Part shown: positions 23,592 to 31,521 of the stretch, one piece after another
Layout of the letters: each line of letters opens with the position of its first letter
Position numbering within the stretch: position 1 is the first letter of the stretch
Assembly (NCBI GenBank): GCA_015493715.1
Contig: WGCP01000161.1
Location: 1 to 32,779 of the forward strand
DNA: 32,779 nt
DNA from: Desulfobulbaceae bacterium
GTDB lineage: Bacteria > Desulfobacterota > Desulfobulbia > Desulfobulbales > Desulfobulbaceae
Direction of reading: 5' to 3'
Notes under the pieces: generated by a model
What the model saw: the letters and a program-made list of their open reading frames with translations, nothing else
What the model was told of the DNA's origin: nothing
Databases searched by the model: none
Program-made: the position numbers and the translations under genes

Positions 23592-24530
23592 ATGGCCGGC
23601 GGCAACAGTGTACGAAAGAACAAGGCTCACAAAAAGGCACAGAAATATCACCAGGGGAATACCGACAGTCTCCAGCTGCTGGAAGGCAGTCCCCTGAAAT
23701 ATAAAAAGATCAAGCCCGGTAAAGAAACACGCCGGCTATGGATCAAGAAGAGCCATCTCGAATATGAGATCGAGTTAAAAAAACTGCAGATCGAACTGAT
23801 GAAACTGCAGAACCATATGAAGGCAACCGGCATGCGGATTCTGGTTATTTTTGAAGGCAGGGACGCCGCAGGGAAAGGCGGAACCATCAAGAGAATCACC
23901 GCTTTTCTCAATCCCCGCCTGACCAAGGTTATTGCTCTGGCCAGACCAAGTGACACGGAAATGACCCAATGGTATTTTCAACGCTATGTGCCACACCTGC
24001 CGGCTGCAGGCGAACTGGTCCTCTTCGACCGCTCCTGGTACAATCGCGCTATGGTGGAACCGGTGATGAACTTCTGTACCGATGAACAGCACAAGCGCTT
24101 TTTAAAGGATGTGTCGCTGTTTGAAGAGATGCTGGTGAAGGACGGCATCAAATTGTTCAAATTTTATTTTTCCGTTTCCAAAGATGAGCAGGCAAAACGC
24201 TTTGCAGCACGAACAACCGACCTGCTCAAACAGTATAAACTCTCTCCGGTTGACAACCTCGCCCAGAAACTCTGGGACAAGTACAGTGTGAAAAAATTTC
24301 AAATGCTCAATGAATCCAACCGCACCCTCTCTCCCTGGACTATTATTCGCTCAGACGACAAAAAGAACGCCAGGATCAACTGCATGAAATATTTGCTCAG
24401 TAACCTGGAATATGAAGAAAAACTGCCGGTAACGGAACTCCGGCCGGACCCGAAAATCGTTAAATCCGGCATTGACGAGATTAAACATATGGAACAAAAT
24501 CTCTTCTCCCCAAGGGCGCTGCACGGATGA
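23592..24530 (+). CDS. ppk2: Polyphosphate kinase 2 (PPK2), second paralogue
   Basis: 312 residues with the same core as its neighbour: 'IFEGRDAAGKGGTIKRITAFLNPR' region (Walker A about 87-98), 'LVLFDRSWYNRAMVEPVMNFC' region, 'KFYFSVSKDEQAKRFAAR' and 'SPWTIIRSDDKKNAR'. The N-terminus is shorter, with basic residues but no long lysine-rich tail. Strong AGGAGAAGGAG signals precede the ATG. The two PPK2 proteins differ enough to be old paralogues and may differ in nucleotide preference or direction. Because the genes are spaced by only 86 bases on the same strand, they are likely co-transcribed. No terminator is obvious after the stop. Confidence 0.93.
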   Translation: MAGGNSVRKNKAHKKAQKYHQGNTDSLQLLEGSPLKYKKIKPGKETRRLWIKKSHLEYEIELKKLQIELMKLQNHMKATGMRILVIFEGRDAAGKGGTIKRITAFLNPRLTKVIALARPSDTEMTQWYFQRYVPHLPAAGELVLFDRSWYNRAMVEPVMNFCTDEQHKRFLKDVSLFEEMLVKDGIKLFKFYFSVSKDEQAKRFAARTTDLLKQYKLSPVDNLAQKLWDKYSVKKFQMLNESNRTLSPWTIIRSDDKKNARINCMKYLLSNLEYEEKLPVTELRPDPKIVKSGIDEIKHMEQNLFSPRALHG

Positions 24531-24675
24531 GCCATTAGTTCCGACGCGGAGGGCAAACGCTAACCGTTATGAACTTTGCAATCAAGGAACCGCCTGTAGT
24601 GCGGGCAGGAAAATTTCTCTGCTTGGCAGGGTTGTCTTCCTGCACCGGATACTCGCTTCCCCAGCGCTTTACGCC

Positions 24676-24696
24676 AAAAAGGCCCCGGCCACCGGC
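24676..24696 (-). terminator. Weak terminator candidate after rdgB
   Basis: Read on the minus strand GCCGG-TGG-CCGG-GGC is followed by CTTTTTGG, 16 bases after the rdgB stop. The stem is only 4 bp plus a bulged extension, so it is a poor match; the rest of 24531-24711 shows no feature. Confidence 0.3.
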
Positions 24697-24711
24697 TGTC
24701 TCCTGACGACG

Positions 24712-25395
24712 CTACACCATTCGTTCCTGTGACCAGTCATTGTGCTCAAATTCCTTGTGGTCCGGCTTGGGCGGCTTAATCTCTTCCATCCGCTGCTTCA
24801 CCCAAACCAGCACCTTGTCGATTTCGGAGGCAAATTCCGCCAGCGCCCTGCCCCGATGGCTGACTTTGGCCTTCTCTTCCATCGATATCTCGGCAAAGGT
24901 TTTCCCAAGTTCCGGATACAAAAAGACCGGATCATAGCCGAAGCCGGATTCACCATGCCTTTTGGTGGTTATTTCGCCGTCACAACGGCCTTCCCAGGTC
25001 AAAGCAGGGCCACCGGGTGTCGCCAGAGAGAGAACGCATTCAAAATGCGCTTTTCGGTCATCCTTGCCCTCCAACTCCTGCAACAGCTTGTCACAGTTAT
25101 CGCTGTCCGTTGCCTCCTCACCCGCATACCGGGCGGAGTACACGCCCGGTCTGCCGTCAAGTGCGTCAACGACCAGGCCTGAATCATCGGCCAGGCACGG
25201 CAGGCCCAGAACCTTGGCATAATGCAATGCCTTTTTATAGGCATTGTCATCAAAGGTCTCGCCGTCCTCGACAGCCTCCGGCAGAGGACCATAATCCTGC
25301 AGGCATTTGATCTGTACAGGAGTGTCCTGTAAAATATTTTGAAATTCCTTCACCTTGTTTTTATTACTCGTTGCTAACACGATTATATTATACAT
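24712..25395 (-). CDS. rdgB: XTP/dITP diphosphatase (non-canonical purine NTP pyrophosphatase)
   Basis: 227 residues. It clears (d)ITP and XTP from the nucleotide pool. The HAM1/RdgB landmarks are 'IIVLATSNKNKVKEFQNIL' at the N-terminus, 'FDDNAYKKA', 'LADDSGLVVDALDGRPGVYSARYAG' region (about 68-92) with the catalytic aspartates, 'GFGYDPVFL' near 158, and 'VSHRGRALAEF' near 187. The family usually ends about 200; here some 25 extra charged residues follow ('KPPKPDHKEFEHNDW'). AGAGGAAA precedes the ATG. It lies 71 bases after queH and so is probably the last gene of the nifA-like/queH/rdgB group. Confidence 0.94.
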   Translation of the reverse strand: MYNIIVLATSNKNKVKEFQNILQDTPVQIKCLQDYGPLPEAVEDGETFDDNAYKKALHYAKVLGLPCLADDSGLVVDALDGRPGVYSARYAGEEATDSDNCDKLLQELEGKDDRKAHFECVLSLATPGGPALTWEGRCDGEITTKRHGESGFGYDPVFLYPELGKTFAEISMEEKAKVSHRGRALAEFASEIDKVLVWVKQRMEEIKPPKPDHKEFEHNDWSQERMV

Positions 25396-25466
25396 ATTTT
25401 CCTCTTAAAAAGACCACGTTTCGGTCCTGTTCTCCTTATGGGTGCCTTATGCATTCGGACCATTCC

Positions 25467-26033
25467 TTATTCATTTTGTCGGGCACGCCGAAGCTGCTTA
25501 CGCAATTTTTTATCATAGCGTTCCTGCTCGCTGTAAATACAACCGCAGTAGGGCTGGCGGTAAAGATCCATGGCAATGGACTGATCTATGCCCTGCTGCC
25601 AACCTTCCCTGAAATCACGATAGACAAATTGCACAGCATGCTTTTCCGCCAGTCGGGCACATTTTTCCTTAAGCAGTGCGTGATTCTGATACTTTGAATA
25701 CAAAAGCGTTGTGGAAAAACCATCCATGCCCAATTCCGCAGCCCTTGCCGCCGCCCGCGTAAGACGCATATCATAACAGATGGAACAACGTTTTTCCTCA
25801 TGATGCACGACCCTGCGCAGATACTCCGTTAACCCATAATTACGATCAATCTCCAAGGCAAACTTTTTTTCCTCGGCAAAGGCGACAAGTGCGCCTATCC
25901 GTCGTTTAAACTCCCGATATGGATGTATATTGGGGTTATAAAAATATCCGGTCACCTCAATGGACTCGTCCCGCAACACCTGCAGAGGATAGACGGTACA
26001 GGGGCCACAGCAGACATGAAGCAGAATTCTCAT
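25467..26033 (-). CDS. queH: Epoxyqueuosine reductase QueH
   Basis: 188 residues. It reduces epoxyqueuosine to queuosine in tRNA, the final step of the pathway that Tgt (10431) begins to build on tRNA. The family (formerly DUF208) is recognised by '[15 protein letters not shown]' (Cys8, Cys9, Cys12), '[13 protein letters not shown]' (C-x2-C) near 83, '[13 protein letters not shown]', and '[14 protein letters not shown]' near 160 with two more cysteines. These bind an iron-sulfur cluster and a second metal. It replaces the cobalamin-dependent QueG. The start overlaps the stop of the NifA-like gene by 4 bases (ATGA). Confidence 0.95.
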   Translation of the reverse strand: MRILLHVCCGPCTVYPLQVLRDESIEVTGYFYNPNIHPYREFKRRIGALVAFAEEKKFALEIDRNYGLTEYLRRVVHHEEKRCSICYDMRLTRAAARAAELGMDGFSTTLLYSKYQNHALLKEKCARLAEKHAVQFVYRDFREGWQQGIDQSIAMDLYRQPYCGCIYSEQERYDKKLRKQLRRARQNE

Positions 26034-27604
26034 TTTTTCACCTTATACTGCCTGGGATCTATGGCGTAGCCATGGATCTTGTAATTAATAATACGCAGGC
26101 TGGTATCCAGATATTTGGCCGCTTTCGTCTGGTTGCCCCGGGTGTGTTTGAGGGCATCAATAATCATGTCCCGCTCGAAATTTTCCACCGAGACCGCCAG
26201 CGACAGGGGGCCACCGGCATGAATGGAATCAGGACTCTGCAAGGTGGGAGGTAAATGGACGGCGCCGATGGAGTCGGAATCACAGATCAACACCGCCCGT
26301 TCCATGCAGTTTTGTAATTCACGGACGTTTCCGGGCCAGTGGTACTGGGTCAGCAGATCAATGGCCGAGGTGGAGATGCGCCGGATCTGTTTTTTATTTT
26401 CCTGACAGTATTTTTCAAGAAAATATTCGGCCAGCAACAAGATATCCGTCTTTCGCTCTCGAAGGGGCGGCAGGTAAACCGGAAAGACATTCAGCCGGTA
26501 ATAAAGATCCTCTCTAAAATGCATTTCACTGACAGCAGTTTCCAGGTCCCGGTTGGTCGCCGCCACCAGGCGGATGTCCGCTTTTATAATCTCAGTGCCA
26601 CCCAGCCGCTGAAAGGTCCTCTCCTGAATGACATTGAGTAATTTAATCTGCACGGCGGGACTAATCTCACCAATTTCATCAAGAAACAGGGTACCGCCTT
26701 TTGCCTGCTCAAAGCGCCCTTTTTTTCTCTCATTGGCGCCGGTAAAGGAGCCTTTTTCGTGACCGAATAATTCACTTTCCAACAGGGTCTCTGGCAATGC
26801 CGAACAGTTGACGACAATAAACGGGCCACCAGCACGATGCGATTTATAGTGCAGGGCCTTGGCAACCAGGGTCTTACCCGTGCCCGATTCTCCCCGTAGG
26901 AGAACGGTAGCATTCGAATCGGCAACCCGGTGGATCATTTCAAAGACTTCCTGCATACGTGAGGACGTCCCGATTATTTCCCGGATACGATTTTTTGAAC
27001 TCAACTCCCTGCGGAGTTGCGAATTTTCCTTACGCAGTGCCTCTTTTTCCTCGTTAGCCTTTTGCACACGTTGCACGGTCTGGGAGATAAGACCACTGAC
27101 CACGGTCAGAAAGCGCAGGTCCTGTTCCGACTGTATCCCCAGATTATCCTGATAGTTCCGGTCAACCGACAGGGCGCCGATGCATTGACTGCTTGCCTTG
27201 ATCGGCACACAGAGAAAGGAACTTTCTTTTTTCCGCTTATCTCCCCTGGTTCTTGTCCGATTGAGAAACAGCGGCTCCTCGCCGATTTGCGGCACCAGGA
27301 TGGGCTCTCCTGTGGAAACGACCTTGCCGGTTATCCCCTCACCCAATCTATACCGCCCTCTTCTTCTTGCTTCAGCGCTGATCCCGTGGGCAACCTCTAT
27401 CTCCAGTTCACCGGTCATTGGGTTGACAATGGTTATTGTCCCGTTATCCATTTGTTTTTCTTCACTGAGGATTTCAACAATTCGGCCAAGTGAGTGCTGC
27501 AGATTGGCGGATGAGGCAAGATTTTTCGTAATCCTATACAGACAGCTTACGTTTTCTTTTTCGATATCCGATGTTGAAAAGGAAATATTTTTCTCTGTGG
27601 TCAT
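26030..27604 (-). CDS. NifA-like sigma54-dependent transcriptional activator (GAF-AAA+-Fis)
   Basis: 524 residues. The N-terminal GAF domain (about 20-175) is followed by a coiled linker ('[19 protein letters not shown]'). The AAA+ domain has Walker A 'GESGTGKT' (238-245), the sigma54 contact loop 'GSFTGA' (285-290; Ser instead of the usual Ala) and Walker B 'GTLFLDE' (304-310), then 'NVRELQN'. A Fis-type HTH closes the protein ('[10 protein letters not shown]', near 497). The GAF-AAA-HTH order and the linker look like NifA, but no nif genes are nearby and there is no cysteine pair of the oxygen-sensing rhizobial NifA, so nitrogen fixation is not implied. No good Shine-Dalgarno is seen. It overlaps queH, an unusual partner. 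Confidence 0.9.
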   Translation of the reverse strand: MTTEKNISFSTSDIEKENVSCLYRITKNLASSANLQHSLGRIVEILSEEKQMDNGTITIVNPMTGELEIEVAHGISAEARRRGRYRLGEGITGKVVSTGEPILVPQIGEEPLFLNRTRTRGDKRKKESSFLCVPIKASSQCIGALSVDRNYQDNLGIQSEQDLRFLTVVSGLISQTVQRVQKANEEKEALRKENSQLRRELSSKNRIREIIGTSSRMQEVFEMIHRVADSNATVLLRGESGTGKTLVAKALHYKSHRAGGPFIVVNCSALPETLLESELFGHEKGSFTGANERKKGRFEQAKGGTLFLDEIGEISPAVQIKLLNVIQERTFQRLGGTEIIKADIRLVAATNRDLETAVSEMHFREDLYYRLNVFPVYLPPLRERKTDILLLAEYFLEKYCQENKKQIRRISTSAIDLLTQYHWPGNVRELQNCMERAVLICDSDSIGAVHLPPTLQSPDSIHAGGPLSLAVSVENFERDMIIDALKHTRGNQTKAAKYLDTSLRIINYKIHGYAIDPRQYKVKK

Positions 27605-27624
27605 AAATCGAATGTGAGGAATTA

Positions 27625-27653
27625 TTGACAGTATCTTTGCGAAATGGTATTAC
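27625..27653 (+). promoter_or_regulatory. Promoter of the tRNA-Ser pair
   Basis: A perfect TTGACA (27625-27630) and TATTAC (27648-27653, 4 of 6) are spaced by 17 bases. The predicted start, near 27660, is about four bases before the first tRNA. Confidence 0.65.
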
Positions 27654-27663
27654 CTTGCGTGCC

Positions 27664-27749
27664 GGAGGGATGGCCGAGTGGTTTAAGGCGGCGGTCTTGA
27701 AAACCGTTGTACGAAAGTACCGTGGGTTCGAATCCTACTCCCTCCGCCA
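27664..27749 (+). tRNA. tRNA-Ser (anticodon TGA)
   Basis: GGAGGGA at the 5' end pairs with TCCCTCC at 27739-27745, followed by discriminator G and an encoded CCA. The D arm ('GGCCGAGTGGTTTAAGGC'), an anticodon loop CTTGAAA with TGA at 27698-27700, a long variable arm and GGTTCGAATCC are present: a class II serine tRNA reading UCA-type codons. Confidence 0.96.
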
Positions 27750-27761
27750 TAAAACGAACGC

Positions 27762-27854
27762 GGAGAGATGACCGAGCTGGCCGATGGTGCTCGCCTGCTA
27801 AGCGAGTGTGGGGGTTATACTCCACCGAGGGTTCGAATCCCTCTCTCTCCGCCA
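27762..27854 (+). tRNA. tRNA-Ser (anticodon GCT)
   Basis: GGAGAGA pairs with TCTCTCC (27844-27850), then G and CCA. The anticodon stem CTCGC/GCGAG encloses the loop CTGCTAA with GCT at 27797-27799. A long variable arm ('GTGGGGGTTATACTCCAC') and the GGTTCGAATCC T arm complete a class II serine tRNA for AGC/AGU codons. It follows the first tRNA by 12 bases and shares its promoter. Confidence 0.96.
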
Positions 27855-27883
27855 CTTCCCCCCTCCCTGATCAGCCATGCCTG

Positions 27884-28348
27884 TTAATACCCCCAGAGCA
27901 GGCTGCGTTTCACCCAGCCGGAGACTCCTTTCCGGTGGTGAACCTTCACCCAACCGTTTTTCTTTTTCAGTGTTTGAAAGACCACGCCGTAATGGGCCTT
28001 GGCCACAATCCTGCTTCTCGTTCCCGGGCCACTGCGCACATTGATTCGTTTTCTCGACTTTCGGTGAACCTTGACAATCATATGCGGCACCCTATTGACG
28101 ACGTTTTTATTGACCCAGCCAATGGTCCCTTCAAAATCCTGTACCCTGATCCATCCGCCCTTCCTTTTCAAAACCTTCAAGGGAAACCCCGAGCCTAACT
28201 TCCAGAGGATCTTATAGCGAGTCCCGGGACCGGACCGCATATTAATATCATTGCCGGCGATGGAAACCATCCCGGCAAGAGCCGCCGAAGCCTGGAATGC
28301 GCAAACAACAAACAACAGAACAACAAGAAATGATTTACATGTTTTCAT
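27884..28348 (-). CDS. Exported protein with two bacterial SH3 domains
   Basis: 154 residues. A signal peptide (to about residue 25, 'SAALAG') is followed by two SH3b domains, each marked by 'INMRSGPGTRYKILWKL' / 'INVRSGPGTRSRIVAKA' and a closing 'GWVNKNVV' / 'GWVKRSLLW'. SH3b domains bind cell-wall peptides or other ligands; alone like this the protein is probably a periplasmic or envelope-binding factor, very basic (many KR). It lies 17 bases after the polyferredoxin gene on the same strand, with no clear Shine-Dalgarno. It is the last gene of the run beginning at parA, ending 29 bases from the oppositely oriented tRNA genes, with no terminator seen. Confidence 0.85.
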   Translation of the reverse strand: MKTCKSFLVVLLFVVCAFQASAALAGMVSIAGNDINMRSGPGTRYKILWKLGSGFPLKVLKRKGGWIRVQDFEGTIGWVNKNVVNRVPHMIVKVHRKSRKRINVRSGPGTRSRIVAKAHYGVVFQTLKKKNGWVKVHHRKGVSGWVKRSLLWGY

Positions 28349-28365
28349 AGATAAAAATCGGATCG

Positions 28366-29259
28366 CTATTGGTGAGAGGTAACCGCAGGTCTCTTCCCTG
28401 GTTGTCCAAGACGGTAACCCGCTACGTTTACATGAATGGCATCAAAACGGCATGCCTCGGTCATGCATTTCATACAATTAATACATTCTCCGCTACCCGG
28501 AGTTTCGTTGAAATGAATTTCAACAGGACATACCTTATGACAGGCCTTGCAATTTGTACAGGCCTCTTTATCCAAATCCAATTTTACCAGACTAATCTTG
28601 TTAAAAAGAGCATAAAATGCGCCAAGCGGGCAAATCGTTCGGCAAAATGGCCTCGATGCGACCACACTCCAAACGATAACACCTATCAAAATGCAGATCT
28701 TGTTCAGGTAAAGAAATCCAAGGGTTGTTCGCAAATCAGGCACCAAAAGTACCATAGGGATACCGGCTTCCAGGGTCCCTGCAGGACAGACATATTTACA
28801 GAACCATGGTTTCCCCAGCCCGAACTGGTCGACAAAAACAAGCGGCAAAACGATGACAAAGAGTAGAAGAAACCCATACTTACACCAGTTAAGTAAAGGC
28901 GGAATTGAATATTTTTTGGAAGGAATTTTATGCAATAATTCCTGTATAAAACCAAAGGGACAGGCCCAGCCGCAGATAAAGCGACCAAAGCTCGCCCCCA
29001 ACAAGCCCATGCCGCCTAGAACAAAGCTCCCTAAATAATAGTGTCCGGTCTGCAGAGAAAAACGCACACCGAGCAATAATTGCTGCAAACTCCCTATAGG
29101 ACAGTACGTTGTTGCTGCCGGGCATGAATAACAGTTCAAGCCGGGCGAACAGATGACTTTTAAGGGCCCCTGATATAAATTGCCCGTGATAGGGAATCCC
29201 CAAAATCCATTGATCAGAAATATCCATACCGCTTGAATCAGTTTTCGTATCGTCTGCAT
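28366..29259 (-). CDS. Membrane polyferredoxin (NapH/YccM-like 4Fe-4S protein)
   Basis: 297 residues. Membrane helices alternate with cysteine motifs: 'CSPGLNCYSCPAATTYCPIG' (near 37), 'CGWACPFGF' (near 95), 'CKYVCPAGT' (near 153) and 'CRTICPLGAFY' (near 206), the C-x3-CP pairs of the NapH/NosR/RnfB-like family. It ends with two 4Fe-4S ferredoxin-type clusters, 'CTNCKACHKVCP' and 'CINCMKCMTEACRF'. It moves electrons across or along the inner membrane between quinol or a reductase and an unknown partner; no catalytic subunit is encoded next to it. The start lies 3 bases after the CxxC micro-protein gene. Confidence 0.88.
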   Translation of the reverse strand: MQTIRKLIQAVWIFLINGFWGFPITGNLYQGPLKVICSPGLNCYSCPAATTYCPIGSLQQLLLGVRFSLQTGHYYLGSFVLGGMGLLGASFGRFICGWACPFGFIQELLHKIPSKKYSIPPLLNWCKYGFLLLFVIVLPLVFVDQFGLGKPWFCKYVCPAGTLEAGIPMVLLVPDLRTTLGFLYLNKICILIGVIVWSVVASRPFCRTICPLGAFYALFNKISLVKLDLDKEACTNCKACHKVCPVEIHFNETPGSGECINCMKCMTEACRFDAIHVNVAGYRLGQPGKRPAVTSHQ

Positions 29260-29262
29260 CCC

Positions 29263-29406
29263 CTACCCTATCCCTATACATGAAAGGCAAATGGATTTAG
29301 CCTGTTCAAGAACCCGTGTCGGCTCGCCCAAAGATACGCCAACCAACCAGAGAAGAAGAAAAAATCCCAAAAGAATAAAGGGCGTTTTTCGTAACTTTCC
29401 ATTCAT
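29263..29406 (-). CDS. CxxC micro-protein (CD1871A family), 47 residues
   Basis: A 47-residue frame, MNGKLRKTPF.. to ..SICLSCIGIG, with one membrane helix (about 9-25) and a C-terminal 'ICLSCIGIG'. That ending, C-x2-C-IGIG after a transmembrane segment, is the signature of the CD1871A family, whose role is unknown. It starts with an excellent GGAGGAAA seven bases upstream, at an ATGA overlap with the thiamine-binding gene, and ends 3 bases before the polyferredoxin start, so it is very unlikely to be spurious. Families like this often sit next to 4Fe-4S membrane proteins; here it may hand electrons or a thiol to the polyferredoxin. Both cysteines would be membrane-proximal. Confidence 0.85.
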   Translation of the reverse strand: MNGKLRKTPFILLGFFLLLWLVGVSLGEPTRVLEQAKSICLSCIGIG

Positions 29407-29711
29407 GATTTTCCTCCAAGGCGTGTCTGAACGGCACGTCGCTTGTCTCCGATGGCCTGCTCTTTATCGCGCCGGTCATCGAGCATGATATTCGTTACCA
29501 CCCGCTGTGCGCCGCAGGAAAATGGATATTCATGGATATCCGCCGCTAGCTGTAACAGTTCCGCTACCGTCCCATGAATAACCGTTCCCATGTCAGCCAG
29601 TTCGTAGGTGCATCCTCTCTCCTGCAGTAATTTCTGCACACCGGCCACATGGTCACCAACACTGGTAGAGTCGGTACCGACAGGGATTATTGTTATCTGC
29701 ATCAACGCCAT
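29403..29711 (-). CDS. MTH1187-family thiamine-binding protein
   Basis: 102 residues, one ferredoxin-like fold of the MTH1187/YkoF group (formerly DUF77): 'MQITIIPVGTDSTSVGDHVAG' at the start, 'YELADMGTVIHGTVAELLQL' in the middle and 'RVVTNIMLDDRRDKEQ' towards the end. Members bind thiamine or a related pyrimidine; there is no sign of a catalytic site. It starts one base after the parB stop with GGAGGGGAGGGG (in the end of parB) as ribosome binding site, and its stop overlaps the next start. Its placement directly behind parB indicates co-transcription. Confidence 0.88.
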   Translation of the reverse strand: MALMQITIIPVGTDSTSVGDHVAGVQKLLQERGCTYELADMGTVIHGTVAELLQLAADIHEYPFSCGAQRVVTNIMLDDRRDKEQAIGDKRRAVQTRLGGKS

Positions 29712-29712
29712 G

Positions 29713-30606
29713 CTACCCCTCCCCTCCGCTCATCGTCAACAAATTGACCAGCCTATCGAGATCGTCAGCAGAGTAGTAGTCAATTTCAAGGCGGCCGCGG
29801 CCTCCGTTTTGCTGAATCCTGACCTTGGTATTGAAGGTATTAGTCAGTTGATTGGTAATGGCCTTACAGTAAGAGGCAGGGAGGTCGGTACGCTTGCTTT
29901 GTACATCCTGTTGTTTTTTTCTTTTAGGAGGCTTTCGCCGCCCTGCCCTGCATAACTGTTCCGTCTGTCGTACCGAAAGCTTATCACTGACAATCCTGTC
30001 CCTTATTTCAAGCATGGCCTCCTGGTCTCCGTGCAGGCGCAAAAGCACCCTGGCATGGCCCTCGCTCATGCGCTGTTCAATCACATCATCCCGTATGGGC
30101 TCCGGCAGTTTTAACAGACGAAGAGTATTGGTTATGGTTGATCGCTTTTTTCCTACCTTATCGGCGACCTCCTCCTGGGTTAGATTAAACTCTTCAATCA
30201 GGCGGGCATAGGCCACCGCCTCCTCTATAGCATTTAAATCATGCCGCTGAATATTTTCAATAAGCGCCAGTTCCAGCCGTTCATTTTTCGAGGTCGCATC
30301 CATGACGACCACTGGTACCTCATCCTTTTGGGCCATTTTTGCGGCACGCAATCGCCGTTCACCGGCTATGAGATGATACCGGTTTCCCTGCGCACGTGTA
30401 ACCAGGAGGGGCTGAATAACACCCCGCTGGCGAATAGACTCGGACAGCTCCTGCAACCTTTCCGGATCAAAATAGCTTCGCGGTTGTTGCGGATTTGGCT
30501 CTATCCTATCAATATCACACATAAAAAACTTTTCTTCGGCGTCATTCTCCAGGTCATCCGGCAATAACGCGCCTACGCCTCTGCCCAATACGCTCTTTCC
30601 TGCCAT
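29713..30606 (-). CDS. parB: Chromosome-partitioning protein ParB (Spo0J)
   Basis: 297 residues. The N-terminal CTPase domain has 'DIDRIEPNPQQPR', 'GVIQPLLVTR', 'HLIAGERRLRAAK' (box II) and 'LIENIQRHDLNAIEEA'. The HTH follows ('NLTQEEVADKVGKKRSTITNTLRLLKLP', about 139-166), and a C-terminal dimerisation part ends the protein. ParB loads at parS, spreads as a CTP-dependent clamp and works with ParA to segregate the chromosome. It lies 5 bases after parA. A matching parS is at 31465-31480. Confidence 0.96.
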   Translation of the reverse strand: MAGKSVLGRGVGALLPDDLENDAEEKFFMCDIDRIEPNPQQPRSYFDPERLQELSESIRQRGVIQPLLVTRAQGNRYHLIAGERRLRAAKMAQKDEVPVVVMDATSKNERLELALIENIQRHDLNAIEEAVAYARLIEEFNLTQEEVADKVGKKRSTITNTLRLLKLPEPIRDDVIEQRMSEGHARVLLRLHGDQEAMLEIRDRIVSDKLSVRQTEQLCRAGRRKPPKRKKQQDVQSKRTDLPASYCKAITNQLTNTFNTKVRIQQNGGRGRLEIDYYSADDLDRLVNLLTMSGGEG

Positions 30607-30611
30607 TTTTT

Positions 30612-31391
30612 TTACACCTTTGCCCTACGAAGGAATTCATTGCCAAACTTTACATACGCCTTGGCACCCGTACAATTTTTATCATACTCAAGTATTGTCT
30701 TGCCATGACTCGGGCTTTCGCTTAATCGCACATTTCTCGGAATGACCGTTTTATAAACCTGATCCCCAAAATGGCCTCTAATTTCATCAGCCACCAAATG
30801 AGTCAATCGATTTCGCCGATCATACATAGTCAGCAACAATCCCTCTATGTAAAGTCCCTGGTTTAGCGTCTTTTTAACCCTGCGAACGGTGTTAACAAGA
30901 AGGGCTAGTCCTTCAAGGGCAAAATATTCACATTGCAATGGGATTAGGACCGAATCAGCGGCGGTCAAGCCGTTAATGGTCAGCAGCCCTAGAGAAGGAG
31001 GACAATCAATAATGATATATTGAAACTGGTCCAGCACCGAATGCAAAATTGAACGCAGCTTTTTTTCCCGGTCTTCCATGGAAATCAACTCGACCTCAAC
31101 ACCGACAAGGTCAATGGAAGCGGGGAGGATGCTGAGATTTTTTAAATTTGTCGCCTGAACACAGTCGGCCGCATCACTTCCCCCCGTATAACAACGATAG
31201 ATATTTTTTTCTTCACTGGTTTGAAACATACCAACGCCGCTGGATACATTACCCTGTGGGTCTGAATCAACAAGCAGTACCTTCTTCCTCTTGGACGCCA
31301 GCACCGCCGCGAGATTTAACGCGGTCGTTGTCTTTCCTACTCCGCCCTTCTGGTTCGCCAGAACAACTACCTTGGCCTTCATTCTTTTCAT
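30612..31391 (-). CDS. parA: Chromosome-partitioning ATPase ParA (Soj)
   Basis: 259 residues. Deviant Walker A 'KGGVGKTT' (15-22) with the signature lysine, 'LLVDSDPQGN' near 40, and Walker B 'QYIIIDCPPSLGLLT' near 130 define the chromosomal ParA/Soj type without an N-terminal HTH. It moves ParB-parS complexes over the nucleoid. Two starts are possible, ATG 31391 (MKRMKAKV) and ATG 31382 (MKAKV); neither has a strong ribosome binding site. A -10-like TATACT (31432-31427, minus strand) lies upstream without a good -35. Confidence 0.96.
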   Translation of the reverse strand: MKRMKAKVVVLANQKGGVGKTTTALNLAAVLASKRKKVLLVDSDPQGNVSSGVGMFQTSEEKNIYRCYTGGSDAADCVQATNLKNLSILPASIDLVGVEVELISMEDREKKLRSILHSVLDQFQYIIIDCPPSLGLLTINGLTAADSVLIPLQCEYFALEGLALLVNTVRRVKKTLNQGLYIEGLLLTMYDRRNRLTHLVADEIRGHFGDQVYKTVIPRNVRLSESPSHGKTILEYDKNCTGAKAYVKFGNEFLRRAKV

Positions 31392-31464
31392 ACACCGCCC
31401 TACCCTTGTTGTAATTTATGATCGGGAGTATACTACAAACCTTCACAAGGGAGAACTTCTTTCA

Positions 31465-31480
31465 TGTTTCACGTGAAACA
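31465..31480. promoter_or_regulatory. parS centromere site
   Basis: TGTTTCACGTGAAACA is an exact match to the 16-bp parS consensus bound by chromosomal ParB. It lies between parA and nadB, in the 130-base divergent gap, as in many bacteria where parS sites cluster near parAB and the origin. It may also let ParB influence the parA promoter. Confidence 0.97.
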
Positions 31481-31521
31481 TTTTCTCATTTCTTAACAAT
31501 TTTTTCTTTTGGTGCACGAGA

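Noticed and set aside
26030-27604. Nitrogen-fixation locus suggested by the NifA-like regulator
   Set aside because: No nif structural or assembly gene is present in the window, and many sigma54 activators share this architecture.
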